Assembly (NCBI RefSeq): GCF_014384745.1
Contig: NZ_JACRSO010000001.1
Location: 1-64,000 of the forward strand
DNA from: Luoshenia tenuis
Lineage (GTDB): Bacteria; Bacillota; Clostridia; Christensenellales; GCA-900066905
Reading direction: 5' to 3'
Length of the DNA: 64,000 bases
Position numbers and translations under genes: made by a program. The notes under the pieces were generated by a model that made no database searches, was not told where the DNA came from, and was given only the letters and a program-made list of their open reading frames with translations. Each line of letters begins with the position of its first letter. Within the stretch, counting starts at the first letter, position 1. Of this stretch, positions 40,617-49,952 are shown one piece after another.

Positions 40617-41771
40617 TTAATCGGCAAAGGGGAATTTCGCCTCTTCCCTGCTCTTTTCCAAGCCCAGAATAAACTCGCCCAGGCGCCGGGCCGCATCCCG
40701 CTTGCCGAACTGCTGCTGGGCATAGCGCATCATCCCCAGGCGCATCTCGTTAAACAGCAGCTGTGCCACCACCTCGTCTGCCGGCGCACGCTCGGAAATG
40801 CGCACCGCAAGGCCCATGTTGGTCAAAAAGATGAGGTTGCGGTCCTCCAGCCCCGGAATGGGCTCCAGCAGCACCATGGGGATGCCCTTGCATAGCGCCT
40901 CGGAGGTGGTCAGCCCGCCCGGCTTGGTCAGCAGGATGTCCGAGGCATCCATCATCACCTCCACCTGGTCGGTAAAACCATAGGGCAATATGGTATGCCG
41001 GGTGGTGGTGCTCAATTTAAGCACGCGGCTGAGCAGCCTTTTATTGCTGCCGCACACCATCAGAATCTGGAAATCCTCCTCCAGCTCATCCAGCTCTTTG
41101 AGCACATCTACCGCATTGCCAAAGCCCATGGAGCCGCCCATCATCAAAAAGGTGCGCTTATCCGCGATATCCAGCGCCTTGCGCGCCTCTGCCTTGCTCA
41201 AAGGCTGGGCGCTGAATTTGGGATGGACCGGGATCCCAAAGGGCAGAATCTGCTCGCGCCCGATCCCCTTTTTGGTCAGCAGATACTCCAGCATCTCTGA
41301 GGCGGTAACAAAGTAGTCCAGCCCCGTCTTTTCCCAAAAGGGGTGGATGGTAAAATCCGTGACGATCCCGATGGATTTAAAGTTAAAGTCCAGCGCGTTT
41401 TGCCGCTTTAAGGCGTTTAGGATCAGCGCCGGGAAGACATGGCTGCAGACCACCACATCCGGGCGATAATGCTGGATGAAGGTAATCATCTTTTTGGAGA
41501 GCAGGGTGCTGATCAGGGTATTGATGGTGTTCAGATTTTTGGAATCCTCCGCCTCGTCCATCGCATCGTATATTTTGCCCCACATCTCCGGGGTAAAACG
41601 GGTCATATTCACATAACCCCGGTCGATGGAATGGCTGAGCACCCGGTTGATATACCGGAAGGTATCCAGCATGGTGCACTCCACGCCCTGGTCCAGCAGA
41701 TAGCTCATCACCGCCCGCGCGGTGGAGTTATGCCCCTGCCCCGCGGTCACCGATAAAAACAATACGCGCAT
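40617..41771 (-). CDS. GT28-type glycosyltransferase (MGDG synthase/UgtP-like)
   Basis: A 384-residue GT-B glycosyltransferase related to diacylglycerol glucosyltransferases. The N-terminal SVTAGQGHNSTARAVMSYL is the MGDG-synthase-like acceptor domain start, GGSMGFGNA the interdomain loop, and TKPGGLTTSEAL with PIPGLEDRN the nucleotide-sugar site. It probably adds a hexose to diacylglycerol at the membrane, making glycolipid. The exact sugar is uncertain. The ATG follows GAGAGGGAAAACC. rmuC lies 16 bases upstream. Confidence 0.87.
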   Translation of the reverse strand: MRVLFLSVTAGQGHNSTARAVMSYLLDQGVECTMLDTFRYINRVLSHSIDRGYVNMTRFTPEMWGKIYDAMDEAEDSKNLNTINTLISTLLSKKMITFIQHYRPDVVVCSHVFPALILNALKRQNALDFNFKSIGIVTDFTIHPFWEKTGLDYFVTASEMLEYLLTKKGIGREQILPFGIPVHPKFSAQPLSKAEARKALDIADKRTFLMMGGSMGFGNAVDVLKELDELEEDFQILMVCGSNKRLLSRVLKLSTTTRHTILPYGFTDQVEVMMDASDILLTKPGGLTTSEALCKGIPMVLLEPIPGLEDRNLIFLTNMGLAVRISERAPADEVVAQLLFNEMRLGMMRYAQQQFGKRDAARRLGEFILGLEKSREEAKFPFAD

Positions 41772-41787
41772 GGTTTTCCCTCTCTCC

Positions 41788-42981
41788 CTATTCCTGTTCC
41801 GTTTCGTGCGCCTCGCCCTGCACGCTGCCCAGCTTGCGCTGGATCACCCGCGTGCGCCGGGAGGCGTCGTCGATCACATTACTGGCCTCCTGCAGCTTTT
41901 TCTGCGTCTTTTCAAGCAGCGATGCAAACCGCTCAAACTCCGTGCGCACCTGCCCCAGCAGCGCCCATACCTCGCTGGAGCGCTTTTCAATGGCCAGGGT
42001 ACGAAAGCCCATCTGCAAGCTGTTTAGCAGCGCGGCCAGCGTCGTAGGGCCGCCCAGCACCACCCGGTGCTCCCGCTGCAGGCGCTCGGCCAGCCCCGGG
42101 CACTGCAATACATAGGCGTACAGCCCCTCTGTCGGCAGGTACATGATCGCAAAATCCACCGTATGGGGCGGGCAGATATACTTTTGCGCGATGCGCTTGG
42201 CCTCCAGGCGGATGCGGCTTTCCAGCTGCTTGGCGGCTTCGGCCGCCGCCTGGGCGGCCCCGTTCTCCTGCGCCTCTAGCAGCCGCAGGTAATCCTCCTG
42301 CGGGAACTTGGCGTCAATGGGCAGGTAGACCGTCCCCTCGCCTCCCGCGCCGGGGAGCTTCACGGCAAACTCCACCCGCTCTGCGCTGCCCGGCACCACG
42401 CTGACATTGGTGGCGTACTGGTCCGGCGTGAGGATATCCCCCAAAATAGCGCCCAGCTGCACCTCTCCCCAGGTGCCCCGGGCCTTCACGTTTGTCAACA
42501 CCTTGCGCAGGTCGCCCACGTCCGCGGCCAGCACCTGCATTTCGCCAAGGCCCCGGTGCACCTGCTCTAAGCGCTGGCTCACCGTTTGGAAAGACTCGCC
42601 CAGCCGCCGCTCCAACGTTTGCTGCAGCCGCTCGTCTACCACCTGGCGCATCTGTTCTAACTGCCGCGCATTATCCTGCGCCATGGCGGCTATCCGCCCC
42701 TCCATCCCCTGGCGCAGGCGGGCAAAGGCCGCGTCGTTTGTGCGGGTGATCTCGGACAGGGCGTGAACGGTCGAGTCGTTCATCCCGCGGATGGCGGCGG
42801 CGATCTCCTGGCGGTTTTCCGCCAGCGCCCGCCCAGTCTCACTGCGCAGCAGCGCCCCCTCTTCTTTGAGCGCGCGACCCATCTGCTTATCCGGCCGGCG
42901 GGTAAACAGCAGCATCCCCACCGCAATAACCAGCAGGATGCCCAATACCGCACACAGTACCATCCACAGTTCCTGTCCCAA
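41788..42981 (-). CDS. rmuC: DNA recombination protein RmuC
   Basis: A 397-residue RmuC-family protein: one membrane anchor at about 5-27, a coiled coil at about 35-165, and the RmuC nuclease-like domain after 165 (RGTWGEVQLGAILGDILTPDQY, interrupted as usual; YLPIDAKFPQEDY). RmuC limits inversions at short inverted repeats in E. coli. The start is TTG at 42981, following AGGGG with a 9-base spacer. It forms a pair with the GT28 gene, with no obvious functional link. Confidence 0.9.
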   Translation of the reverse strand: MGQELWMVLCAVLGILLVIAVGMLLFTRRPDKQMGRALKEEGALLRSETGRALAENRQEIAAAIRGMNDSTVHALSEITRTNDAAFARLRQGMEGRIAAMAQDNARQLEQMRQVVDERLQQTLERRLGESFQTVSQRLEQVHRGLGEMQVLAADVGDLRKVLTNVKARGTWGEVQLGAILGDILTPDQYATNVSVVPGSAERVEFAVKLPGAGGEGTVYLPIDAKFPQEDYLRLLEAQENGAAQAAAEAAKQLESRIRLEAKRIAQKYICPPHTVDFAIMYLPTEGLYAYVLQCPGLAERLQREHRVVLGGPTTLAALLNSLQMGFRTLAIEKRSSEVWALLGQVRTEFERFASLLEKTQKKLQEASNVIDDASRRTRVIQRKLGSVQGEAHETEQE

Positions 42982-43073
42982 TGTTCACTTCCCCTTCCCG
43001 GCGTCTCCCCTAATATATGACAGCCTTTATATTATATCATACCCCATCCCGCTAGGCGAGCATGACCCCGCGA

Positions 43074-43110
43074 AAAAGCAGCCGAGCGGACACACCGCTC
43101 GGCTGCTTTT
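43074..43110. terminator. Strong terminator after pheT
   Basis: A perfect 16-bp stem, AAAAGCAGCCGAGCGG paired with CCGCTCGGCTGCTTTT around ACACA, with T/A tracts on both sides. On the minus strand it ends pheS-pheT. Confidence 0.92.
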
Positions 43111-43123
43111 CACTTCGTTCCAA

Positions 43124-45526
43124 TTAAGCGCGCAGTTCCGCGCCATACTCGTGCTCCAGACGGGAGACGATCTTTTTAAAGGCTTTATTGACTTCTTCGT
43201 CCACCAGCGTGCGCTCGCTGGAGCGGAAGAGCAGCGAGAATGCCACGCTCTTTTTGCCCTCGGGCAGCTGCGCCCCCTGGTATACGTCAAACAACTGAAG
43301 CTCGGCCAGCAAGGGCTTGCCGCCTTTGCGGATGCTCTCCATCATGGGGCCTACCGGCTGGATGCTATCCACCACCACGGCCAGGTCCCGGCTCACGCCC
43401 GGGAAGCGGGGCAGCGCCTCAAAGCTGCGCGCCTCAGAGGCCGCCGCATACCAGCTTTGCAGGTCGATCTCCGCCAGCAGCACCTCGCCCTTGACGCCGA
43501 AGGCCTCGCACACATCCGGATGTACCTGCCCCAGCTGGCCCAAGACCTTGCCCCCGGCGCTGACCGTCGCCTTGCGGCCAGGATGGTACCAGCACTCGCC
43601 CTGCGCTTTAAAGCTCAAATCTCCAATGCCAAAGTCCTGCGCCATCTGCTCGATAATGCCCTTAAGGGTGAAAAAGTCATCCTGGGCAGAGAGCAGAACC
43701 ATGCCCAGCGTGGGCCGCTCATCCGGCTGGCCCTCCAGCGGATTTTCCTGCGTGGGCAGATAGACCTTGCCCATCTCAAACATGCGGATCTCACCCGCGC
43801 GCTGGCGCTGGTTCAAAGCGACCAGGTTCAGCAGGCTGGGCGCCATGGTGGTGCGCATCACGCTCATGTCCTCGCCCAAGGGGTTGGAGATGCGCAGCAG
43901 GTGCCGCGCGGCGTGGCCCTGAGGTACGCCCAGCTTTTCGATCCAGTCCGGGCTGATGAAGGAATAGCTCATCGCCTCGTAAAGGTTCAAGCCCACCAGC
44001 ACATCCCGCACCTTATCGCCCAGCTGCTGCTCCCGGGTCAGCCCGCCCCGCATCAGGGCGCCGTCCATCAGGGTCGCAGGTATCTTGTCATAGCCGTAGA
44101 TGCGCAGCACCTCTTCGGCGATATCCGCCATATGGTCGATATCCCCGCGGTGGGTGGGCACGGTGCAGTGCAGGGTATCGCTGCGCTCATCCAGCGTGGT
44201 TGCGATCTCCAGCTCGTTTAAGATGCGCACCATTTCGCCCGAGGGGATGTCCACCCCCGTCAGCGCGCGGATGCGCGCACAGGGGGCCAAAACCGTCTTG
44301 GCGGCGGGCAGCTCGCCGCGCAGGTCGATCTTTCCGCCCACGATCTCGCCCGCGCCCATCTGGGCGATCAGCTGGGCCGCGCGGTCCAGCGCCTTTTCGG
44401 TATTATAAATATCCAATCCCTTTTCAAAGCGGGTGGAGGCCTCCGTGCGGATGCCCAGCTCCCGCGCTGTATGGCGGATGTTAAAGCCGCTGAAATACGC
44501 GGCCTCCAGCAGCACATTTTGCGTGCCGTCTACGATCTCGCTGTGCTCACCGCCCATGATGCCCGCTACGCCCGTGGGGCCGTCCCCATCACAGATCATC
44601 AGCATGTTCTCTTTAAGCGCATGATCCTTGCCGTCCAGCGTGCGGATCGTCTCGCCTGCTTTTGCCCGGCGCACGATGATCTTGGGGCCGGCCACATAGG
44701 CCATGTCATAGGCGTGCAGGGGCTGGCCCATCTCCAGCATCACGTAGTTGGTCACATCCACGATATTGTTGATGGGCCGTACGCCGCTGGCGGAAAGCGC
44801 CTTTTGCATCCAATCCGGCGAAGGGCCGACTTTGACGTTTTTCACCATCCGCAGCATGTAACGCGGGCACAGGTCCGCATCCTCCACGCTGGCCGTGACA
44901 TAATCGTGGATATCCTCGCCATTCTCCTGCACCGAGATCTCCGGCAGTTTCAATTCTTCGCCCAATGTCACGGCGGTCTCTCGCGCCATGCCGATCACGC
45001 TCATGCAATCCGGCCGGTTGGCCAGGGACTTAAACTCCACCACCACATCGTCCCAGCCCACGACCTTGCGGATATCCTGGCCCAAAGGCGTGCCTTCAGG
45101 CAAGATCAGCAGCCCGTCCACCTCGGCCCCGGCAATATCGGCCTCGGTCATGCCCAGCTCCTGGCCAGAACAACACATGCCAAAGGACTCTACACCCCGG
45201 ATCTTGCTGCGCTTGATCTTAAAATCCCCGGGCAGCACCGCGCCGATCTTGGCCACCGGCACGCGCGCCCCGGCAAAAACGTTGGGGGCGCCGCAGACGA
45301 TCTGCAGCTTTTCATCTCCCGTATTCACCTGCAGGATATGCAGATGGTCGCTGTCCGGATGATCCTCCATCTGCTCGACCAGGCCCACGACCACGCCGGT
45401 CAGTCCCTCGCCCTGCTCGGTCCAGCCCTCTACCTCGGAGCCGGACATGATCATCCGCGCGGCATAGTCCGCCACGGGGAGCGCCATCTTTACATATTCA
45501 TTTAACCACTTCATGGGTACCAGCAT
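43124..45526 (-). CDS. pheT: Phenylalanyl-tRNA synthetase beta subunit
   Basis: At 800 residues this is a full-length PheT. Domains in order: the EMAP/OB tRNA-binding domain (about 40-150, VNTGDEKLQIVCGAPNV), B3/4 with the editing site (about 205-380), B5 (about 400-470), the catalytic-like core, and the C-terminal FDX-ACB anticodon domain (about 705-800, PRFPGVSRDLAVVVDS). It pairs with PheS as an alpha2beta2 enzyme. The start follows GGGAGGG and lies 16 bases after pheS. Both are under the T-box. Confidence 0.98.
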   Translation of the reverse strand: MLVPMKWLNEYVKMALPVADYAARMIMSGSEVEGWTEQGEGLTGVVVGLVEQMEDHPDSDHLHILQVNTGDEKLQIVCGAPNVFAGARVPVAKIGAVLPGDFKIKRSKIRGVESFGMCCSGQELGMTEADIAGAEVDGLLILPEGTPLGQDIRKVVGWDDVVVEFKSLANRPDCMSVIGMARETAVTLGEELKLPEISVQENGEDIHDYVTASVEDADLCPRYMLRMVKNVKVGPSPDWMQKALSASGVRPINNIVDVTNYVMLEMGQPLHAYDMAYVAGPKIIVRRAKAGETIRTLDGKDHALKENMLMICDGDGPTGVAGIMGGEHSEIVDGTQNVLLEAAYFSGFNIRHTARELGIRTEASTRFEKGLDIYNTEKALDRAAQLIAQMGAGEIVGGKIDLRGELPAAKTVLAPCARIRALTGVDIPSGEMVRILNELEIATTLDERSDTLHCTVPTHRGDIDHMADIAEEVLRIYGYDKIPATLMDGALMRGGLTREQQLGDKVRDVLVGLNLYEAMSYSFISPDWIEKLGVPQGHAARHLLRISNPLGEDMSVMRTTMAPSLLNLVALNQRQRAGEIRMFEMGKVYLPTQENPLEGQPDERPTLGMVLLSAQDDFFTLKGIIEQMAQDFGIGDLSFKAQGECWYHPGRKATVSAGGKVLGQLGQVHPDVCEAFGVKGEVLLAEIDLQSWYAAASEARSFEALPRFPGVSRDLAVVVDSIQPVGPMMESIRKGGKPLLAELQLFDVYQGAQLPEGKKSVAFSLLFRSSERTLVDEEVNKAFKKIVSRLEHEYGAELRA

Positions 45527-45542
45527 ATTTTTCTTCCCTCCC

Positions 45543-46562
45543 TTAGAACTGTTTCAGGAACCGCAGGTCGCTCTCCAGGAACAGGCGGATATCCGAGATG
45601 CCGTATTTGATCATGGCGATCCGGTCCAGCCCAAACCCGAAGGCAAAGCCGCTGTACTCGTCTGGGTCAATGCCGCAGCCAGCCAGCACATTGGGGTTGA
45701 CCATGCCGCAGCCCAAAATCTCGATCCAGCCCGTGCCTTTGCACAGCCTGCAGCCCTTGCCGCCGCACACCGCGCAGCTTACGTCTACCTCTGCGCTGGG
45801 CTCGGTAAAGGGGAAGTAAGACGGCCGGAATTTGGTGCGCGTTTCGGGCCCAAACAGGCTCTTGGCGAACACGTCCAGCACGCCGTACAGGTCGCTCATG
45901 CGGATATTCTTGTCCACCACCAGGCCTTCCATCTGGTGGAACACCGGAGAATGGGTGGCGTCTACCTCGTCCACCCGGTAAACCTTGCCCGGGCAGATGA
46001 TGCGGATGGGCGGCTTATGGTTCTCCATATACCGGGCCTGCATGGGCGAGGTATGGGTACGCAGCAGCATATTTTCGGTAAAATAAAAGCTGTCCTGCAT
46101 ATCCCGGGCCGGGTGATCCTTGGGGATATTGAGCAATTCAAAATTGTAGTGATCCAGCTCTACTTCCGGCCCTTCGGAAACCGTAAAGCCCATACCGGTA
46201 AAAATCTCCTCCAGCTCCCGCAGCACCAGGGTGAGCGGGTGCAGCTTGCCCCGGGGCGCGCTCTTGCCCGGCAGGGTCACGTCGATGGCCTCCGCCGCCA
46301 GCCGCGCCTCCTTTTCGGCCTGGGCCAATTCCTGCGCCTTACACGCCATTGCGCTTTCAATCTTGGCGCGGGTCTCGTTTACCATCTGTCCAAAGGCCGG
46401 CCGCTCCTCCGGGCTCAATTCCCTCATGCCGCGCATCAGCCCCGTCAGCTCTCCCTTTTTGCCCAGCACGCGTACGCGCAGCGCTTCCACATCAGCACTC
46501 GCCGCGGCGCTTTCCAGCTCTTTGAGCGCAGCCGCCTCAATTGCCGCCAGTTTTTCCTGCAT
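45543..46562 (-). CDS. pheS: Phenylalanyl-tRNA synthetase alpha subunit
   Basis: The catalytic subunit of PheRS, 339 residues, class II. The N-terminal coiled coil (about 1-85) is followed by the motifs ARDMQDSFYF, RIICPGKVYRVDEVDATHSP and GFGLDRIAMIKYGI. A Cys cluster CAVCGGKGCRLCKGTGW near residue 255 may bind zinc. Two adjacent ATGs (46565 and 46562) follow AAGGAG; the second has the better spacing and gives the typical start MQEKL. The Phe T-box leader lies upstream. Confidence 0.98.
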   Translation of the reverse strand: MQEKLAAIEAAALKELESAAASADVEALRVRVLGKKGELTGLMRGMRELSPEERPAFGQMVNETRAKIESAMACKAQELAQAEKEARLAAEAIDVTLPGKSAPRGKLHPLTLVLRELEEIFTGMGFTVSEGPEVELDHYNFELLNIPKDHPARDMQDSFYFTENMLLRTHTSPMQARYMENHKPPIRIICPGKVYRVDEVDATHSPVFHQMEGLVVDKNIRMSDLYGVLDVFAKSLFGPETRTKFRPSYFPFTEPSAEVDVSCAVCGGKGCRLCKGTGWIEILGCGMVNPNVLAGCGIDPDEYSGFAFGFGLDRIAMIKYGISDIRLFLESDLRFLKQF

Positions 46563-46616
46563 CATCCTTGCTCCTTCCACTTTTATCCGCACCGTATGCG
46601 GCATCCATTTTAACGC

Positions 46617-46893
46617 AATAAAAAAGCCTCCGCCCCTCTTACATGGGGCGAAGGCATGCTCCGCGTTACCACCCAACTTCGCCGCTGGCCCTAATAGGCG
46701 CGGCCTTCATCAGCTTCGGATATAACGGTCCTTCCCGCGCCGGCCTACCGCCGGGGAAATACCCGGTTTGAGCCGCCGAGCTCCGGAGCGAAACCGCGCC
46801 ACGATGCCAGGGCGGGAAACCTTACAGCCGGTGGATCTCCCTCTCTGCCGCTGCCCCTCGCGCACCTGTGCGAAACTCCATCATCGCTATTTA
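46617..46893 (-). ncRNA. T-box leader (tRNA-Phe sensing) of pheST
   Basis: A 277-base leader on the minus strand. It begins with GCGATGATGGAG, has the AGAGAGGG region and CTGTAAGG of Stem I, a likely specifier TTC (Phe) at 46792-46790 just before CTCC that pairs with the early GGAG, and the antiterminator sequence TGGGTGGTAACGCGG at 46675-46661. The canonical TGGTACCGCG has A for the first C of CC here. A terminator GCCTTCGCCCC/GGGGCGGAGGC plus TTTTTT follows at 46655-46620. Uncharged tRNA-Phe would open pheS-pheT expression. Confidence 0.93.
46620..46655 (-). terminator. T-box regulated terminator
   Basis: GCCTTCGCCCC pairs with GGGGCGGAGGC (one wobble), followed on the minus strand by TTTTTTATT. 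This is the expression platform of the pheST T-box, competing with the antiterminator. Confidence 0.9.
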
Positions 46894-46899
46894 TCGAAT

Positions 46900-46928
46900 A
46901 TTATAGTCCACCTCAGGCAAAAAATCAA
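46900..46928 (-). promoter_or_regulatory. Promoter of the pheST T-box transcript
   Basis: TTGATT (46928-46923), a 17-base spacer and a perfect TATAAT (46905-46900) on the minus strand, placing the start a few bases before the T-box leader. Confidence 0.8.
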
Positions 46929-46956
46929 CCCGAAAAAAATGCGTTAAACGGTAAAA

Positions 46957-46991
46957 GCCGCGCACCCTTTAAAGCCCACCGGGTGCGCGGC
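46957..46991 (-). terminator. Terminator after the Dabb gene
   Basis: GCCGCGCACCC pairs with GGGTGCGCGGC around a 13-base loop, followed on the minus strand by TTTTACCG. It insulates the pheST promoter from upstream transcription. Confidence 0.78.
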
Positions 46992-47005
46992 GCATCTCAT
47001 CGATC

Positions 47006-47296
47006 TTAGAAGTAAAAGTCCACCGCCACGGAATCCGTGCGCACTTCCTTCATAAAACGGCGCACGTTCTGGTGTGCCGGGTGGGCCAGGTACCCGTCCA
47101 TATCCCTGCGGGTAGCAAAGGTCTCGATCAGCACCAGGTCATACGAGCGCTCCGAGCCCATAAAATCTGACCCCATTTCGATGGACAAAAGACCCGGAAT
47201 GCGGTCCTTCATCCCCATCATCATGCGTTTGATCACCCGCTGCTTATTCTCCTCGCTGTTATCCTTTAACTTGTAGCAAACCACGTGTTTGATCAT
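47006..47296 (-). CDS. Dabb-domain (stress-responsive A/B barrel) protein
   Basis: A 96-residue protein made of one stress-responsive alpha/beta-barrel domain (PF07876). The start MIKHVVCYKLKD and the later SYDLVLIETFATRRDMDGYLAHPAHQ (in two blocks) follow the family layout, with the aspartate-Tyr-Leu-x-His-Pro-x-His stretch near the end. Homologues form dimers; some are enzymes, most are uncharacterised. The ATG at 47296 follows GGAGGG. It is monocistronic, divergent from the regulator gene at 47554. Confidence 0.83.
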   Translation of the reverse strand: MIKHVVCYKLKDNSEENKQRVIKRMMMGMKDRIPGLLSIEMGSDFMGSERSYDLVLIETFATRRDMDGYLAHPAHQNVRRFMKEVRTDSVAVDFYF

Positions 47297-47471
47297 TTTA
47301 AAAGGCCCTCCTTCATCTTTGGCGATGGCGCGCCCAGCCCTGCGCCCCATTTCTTCGGCTTTTAACAGTAGTATATCATATCCGCCAATGCCTTTGAAAG
47401 CCGTTTTTTACGCGAATTGCCCCAGCGCAAAATTGCTACCTGCGATCGGCTGCAATCACACTTTAAATCAC

Positions 47472-47500
47472 TTGCAATTTGTTCCAGCGGCGTCTATAAT
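47472..47500 (+). promoter_or_regulatory. Promoter of the regulator-ligase operon
   Basis: TTGCAA (47472-47477), a 17-base spacer and a perfect TATAAT (47495-47500), 54 bases before the regulator gene. A second CTGCAATCAC element nearby (about 47450) could be part of an operator, which is speculative. Confidence 0.75.
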
Positions 47501-47553
47501 AAGACAATGATTTTAATAAGAAGTGATGCGAACTTTCACCAAAGGGGGTCTAA

Positions 47554-48120
47554 ATGATGTCCGAACAGATTATGGAGATGATCCGCAGGATCAAGGAAAT
47601 GCGAGAGTTGTCGGACTTATCTGTCGAGCGGGTCGCCAATTTGCTCGCCATTCCGGTCGAGCAGTATGAGCAGTATGAACAGGGCACTACCGATATTCCC
47701 ATCGGCGTGCTTTACAAACTATCCAACATTTTTAACGTGGAGCTAAATGTACTGCTAACGGGCGACGACGCCAAGCTGCATACCTATTGCCTGGTACGCA
47801 AGGGCAAGGGCGTGCCGGTGAACCGCCACCGGGAATACCGTTTTCAGGATCTGGCTTTTAACTTCAGCAACCGGGCGGTCGAGCCGCTGTACGTGGAGAT
47901 TGACCCAGATATGCCCCCGGTGCCCCACAACCACGCGGGGCAGGAGTTCGATTATATCATCGAGGGGCGCATGAAGTTGACGCTGCACGATAAGGAATTG
48001 ATCCTAAACGAGGGCGATTCCATTATTTATGATTCCGGCTATTCCCACGGCATGCAGGCGCTGGACGACAAGCCTGTCAAGTTCATCGCCATCGTCGTGC
48101 TGCAGGAGGCTTCCCACTAG
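47554..48120 (+). CDS. XRE-family regulator with cupin domain
   Basis: A 188-residue regulator: an N-terminal helix-turn-helix at about 10-68 (VERVANLLAIPVEQYEQYEQ) and a C-terminal cupin at about 112-185 (HNHAGQEFDYIIEGRMKLTL) that may bind a metal and a small ligand. The architecture matches MerR/XRE-cupin regulators that act on adjacent metabolic genes. It is followed 18 bases later by an acyl-CoA ligase, so it probably senses that enzyme's substrate or product. The ATG follows AAAGGGGG. Confidence 0.88.
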   Translation: MMSEQIMEMIRRIKEMRELSDLSVERVANLLAIPVEQYEQYEQGTTDIPIGVLYKLSNIFNVELNVLLTGDDAKLHTYCLVRKGKGVPVNRHREYRFQDLAFNFSNRAVEPLYVEIDPDMPPVPHNHAGQEFDYIIEGRMKLTLHDKELILNEGDSIIYDSGYSHGMQALDDKPVKFIAIVVLQEASH

Positions 48121-48138
48121 AATAGGAGCATAACTTTC

Positions 48139-49809
48139 ATGGCCAACTTTTTAAAAGACTACTTGGTGAAGACGGAATTTACCGACTACGAGGACTTTGC
48201 GCGCAACTACATCCTAAAGGTGCCTGAGCGCTTCAATTTTGCCTACGACATTGTGGATCGCTACGGCCGGGAGTACCCCGACAAGCGCGCCATCGTCTGG
48301 TGCGATGTGCAGGGGAACGAAGCGGAATTTACCTTTAAGGACATCATGGAAAAGAGCAACCAGGCCGCCAACCTGCTGCGCCGTTTGGGCGTAAAAAAGG
48401 GCGATGCGGTCATGCTGGTGTTAAAGCGCCGGTATGAGTTCTGGTTTTACATCTATGCCCTGCATAAGCTGGGCGCCATCGCCATCCCGGCGACCCATCT
48501 GCTCACGGCCAAGGATATCGTCTACCGGTGCGACGCGGCGGATATCACCACCATCATTGCCTGGGATGAAGAGCCGCTGGTTTCCGCGGTGGACGCGGCA
48601 AGCGCCATCTGCCCCAGCCTTGAGAACAAGCTGTTGGTGGGCGGCCAGCGTGAGGGCTGGGTGGATGCGGACGCAGCCCTGGCGGATGAGTCGGTCACCT
48701 TCCAAAAGCCCGCAGATGAGGATCTGCCCCATAATGGCGATACCATGCTAATGTACTTTACCAGCGGCACCACCGGCATGCCTAAGATGGTGGCGCACGA
48801 TTACACCTATCCCCTGGGGCATATCATCACCGCTAAATACTGGCACAACGTGGTGGACGACGGGCTGCACATTTCCGTGGCCGATACCGGCTGGGCCAAG
48901 GCCGGCTGGGGCAAGATCTACGGACAGTGGATCGCGGGCACGGCCCAGTTCATCTACGACTTTGACAAGTTTGTGCCAAAGGATCTGCTGGAAGTCATCA
49001 CCAAATACAAGGTGACCACCTTCTGCGCGCCGCCTACGATCTATCGCTTTATCATCAAGGAGGATCTGTCCAAGTACGATTTCTCCGCGCTGAAATACGC
49101 CTCCACCGCCGGTGAGGCCCTGAACCCCGAGGTATTCAATCAGTTCCGCGAGGCCACCGGCATCACCATTAAAGAGGCCTTTGGGCAGAGCGAGTCCACC
49201 CCCATCCTGGGCACGTTTACCATGCTGGAGGCTAAACCCGGCTCGGGCGGCAAGCCCTCCCCCGCCTTCCATGTGGACCTGATCGACGAACAGGGCCGTC
49301 CCTGCGATGTGGGCGAAGAGGGCGAGCTGGTGATCTACACCGGCGACGGCAAGCCCGTGGGCCTTTTCCAGGGGTATTACCGGGCCGAGGAGCTGACGCA
49401 AAGCTGCTGGTCGGGCGGCGTGTACCATACGGGCGACCTGGCCTGGCGGGATGAGGACGGCTATTTCTGGTTTGTCGGCCGGGCGGATGACATCATCAAA
49501 TCCTCCGGTTACCGTATTGGGCCCTTTGAGGTAGAGAGCGTGCTCATGCAGCACCCGGCGGTGTTGGAATGCGCCATCACCGGCGTGCCGGACCCGGTGC
49601 GCGGTCAGCTGGTCAAGGCCACCATCGTGCTGGCCGCCGGGTATGAGGCCAGCGATGATTTGGCAAAGGAATTGCAGACCCATGTAAAGAAGAACACCGC
49701 CCCTTACAAATACCCCCGCGTGGTGGAGTTTGTGGAGGAGCTGCCCAAGACCATTTCCGGTAAGATCCGGCGCAATCACCTGCGGGACAAAGATAAGAAA
49801 AAGAAATAA
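48139..49809 (+). CDS. AMP-dependent acyl-CoA synthetase
   Basis: A 556-residue ANL-family enzyme that makes an acyl-AMP and then an acyl-CoA. Motifs in order: MYFTSGTTGMPKMVAH (P-loop, about 209-224), STAGEALNPEVF, GQSESTPI, YHTGDLAWRDEDGYFWFVGRADD (split) and the C-terminal catalytic lysine in PKTISGKIRR. The size and motifs resemble medium-chain or acetyl-CoA synthetases; the fatty or aromatic acid used is unknown. It is cotranscribed with the XRE-cupin regulator and ends at a terminator. Confidence 0.92.
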   Translation: MANFLKDYLVKTEFTDYEDFARNYILKVPERFNFAYDIVDRYGREYPDKRAIVWCDVQGNEAEFTFKDIMEKSNQAANLLRRLGVKKGDAVMLVLKRRYEFWFYIYALHKLGAIAIPATHLLTAKDIVYRCDAADITTIIAWDEEPLVSAVDAASAICPSLENKLLVGGQREGWVDADAALADESVTFQKPADEDLPHNGDTMLMYFTSGTTGMPKMVAHDYTYPLGHIITAKYWHNVVDDGLHISVADTGWAKAGWGKIYGQWIAGTAQFIYDFDKFVPKDLLEVITKYKVTTFCAPPTIYRFIIKEDLSKYDFSALKYASTAGEALNPEVFNQFREATGITIKEAFGQSESTPILGTFTMLEAKPGSGGKPSPAFHVDLIDEQGRPCDVGEEGELVIYTGDGKPVGLFQGYYRAEELTQSCWSGGVYHTGDLAWRDEDGYFWFVGRADDIIKSSGYRIGPFEVESVLMQHPAVLECAITGVPDPVRGQLVKATIVLAAGYEASDDLAKELQTHVKKNTAPYKYPRVVEFVEELPKTISGKIRRNHLRDKDKKKK

Positions 49810-49823
49810 GCCCGTAATAATTC

Positions 49824-49852
49824 AAGCGGCAGAGAGAATTTCTCTGCCGCTT
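49824..49852 (+). terminator. Terminator after the acyl-CoA ligase
   Basis: AAGCGGCAGAGA pairs with TCTCTGCCGCTT around GAATT, followed by TGTTGTATTTTC on the plus strand. Confidence 0.85.
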
Positions 49853-49952
49853 TGTTGTATTTTCTTCGCCCTCATGGATCACTTCGACCTTCGCAGCGCC
49901 TAAACCTTGCCTCCCCGGCGGTTTTCACGCAAGCTGCCTTTTCGCACCCTTG

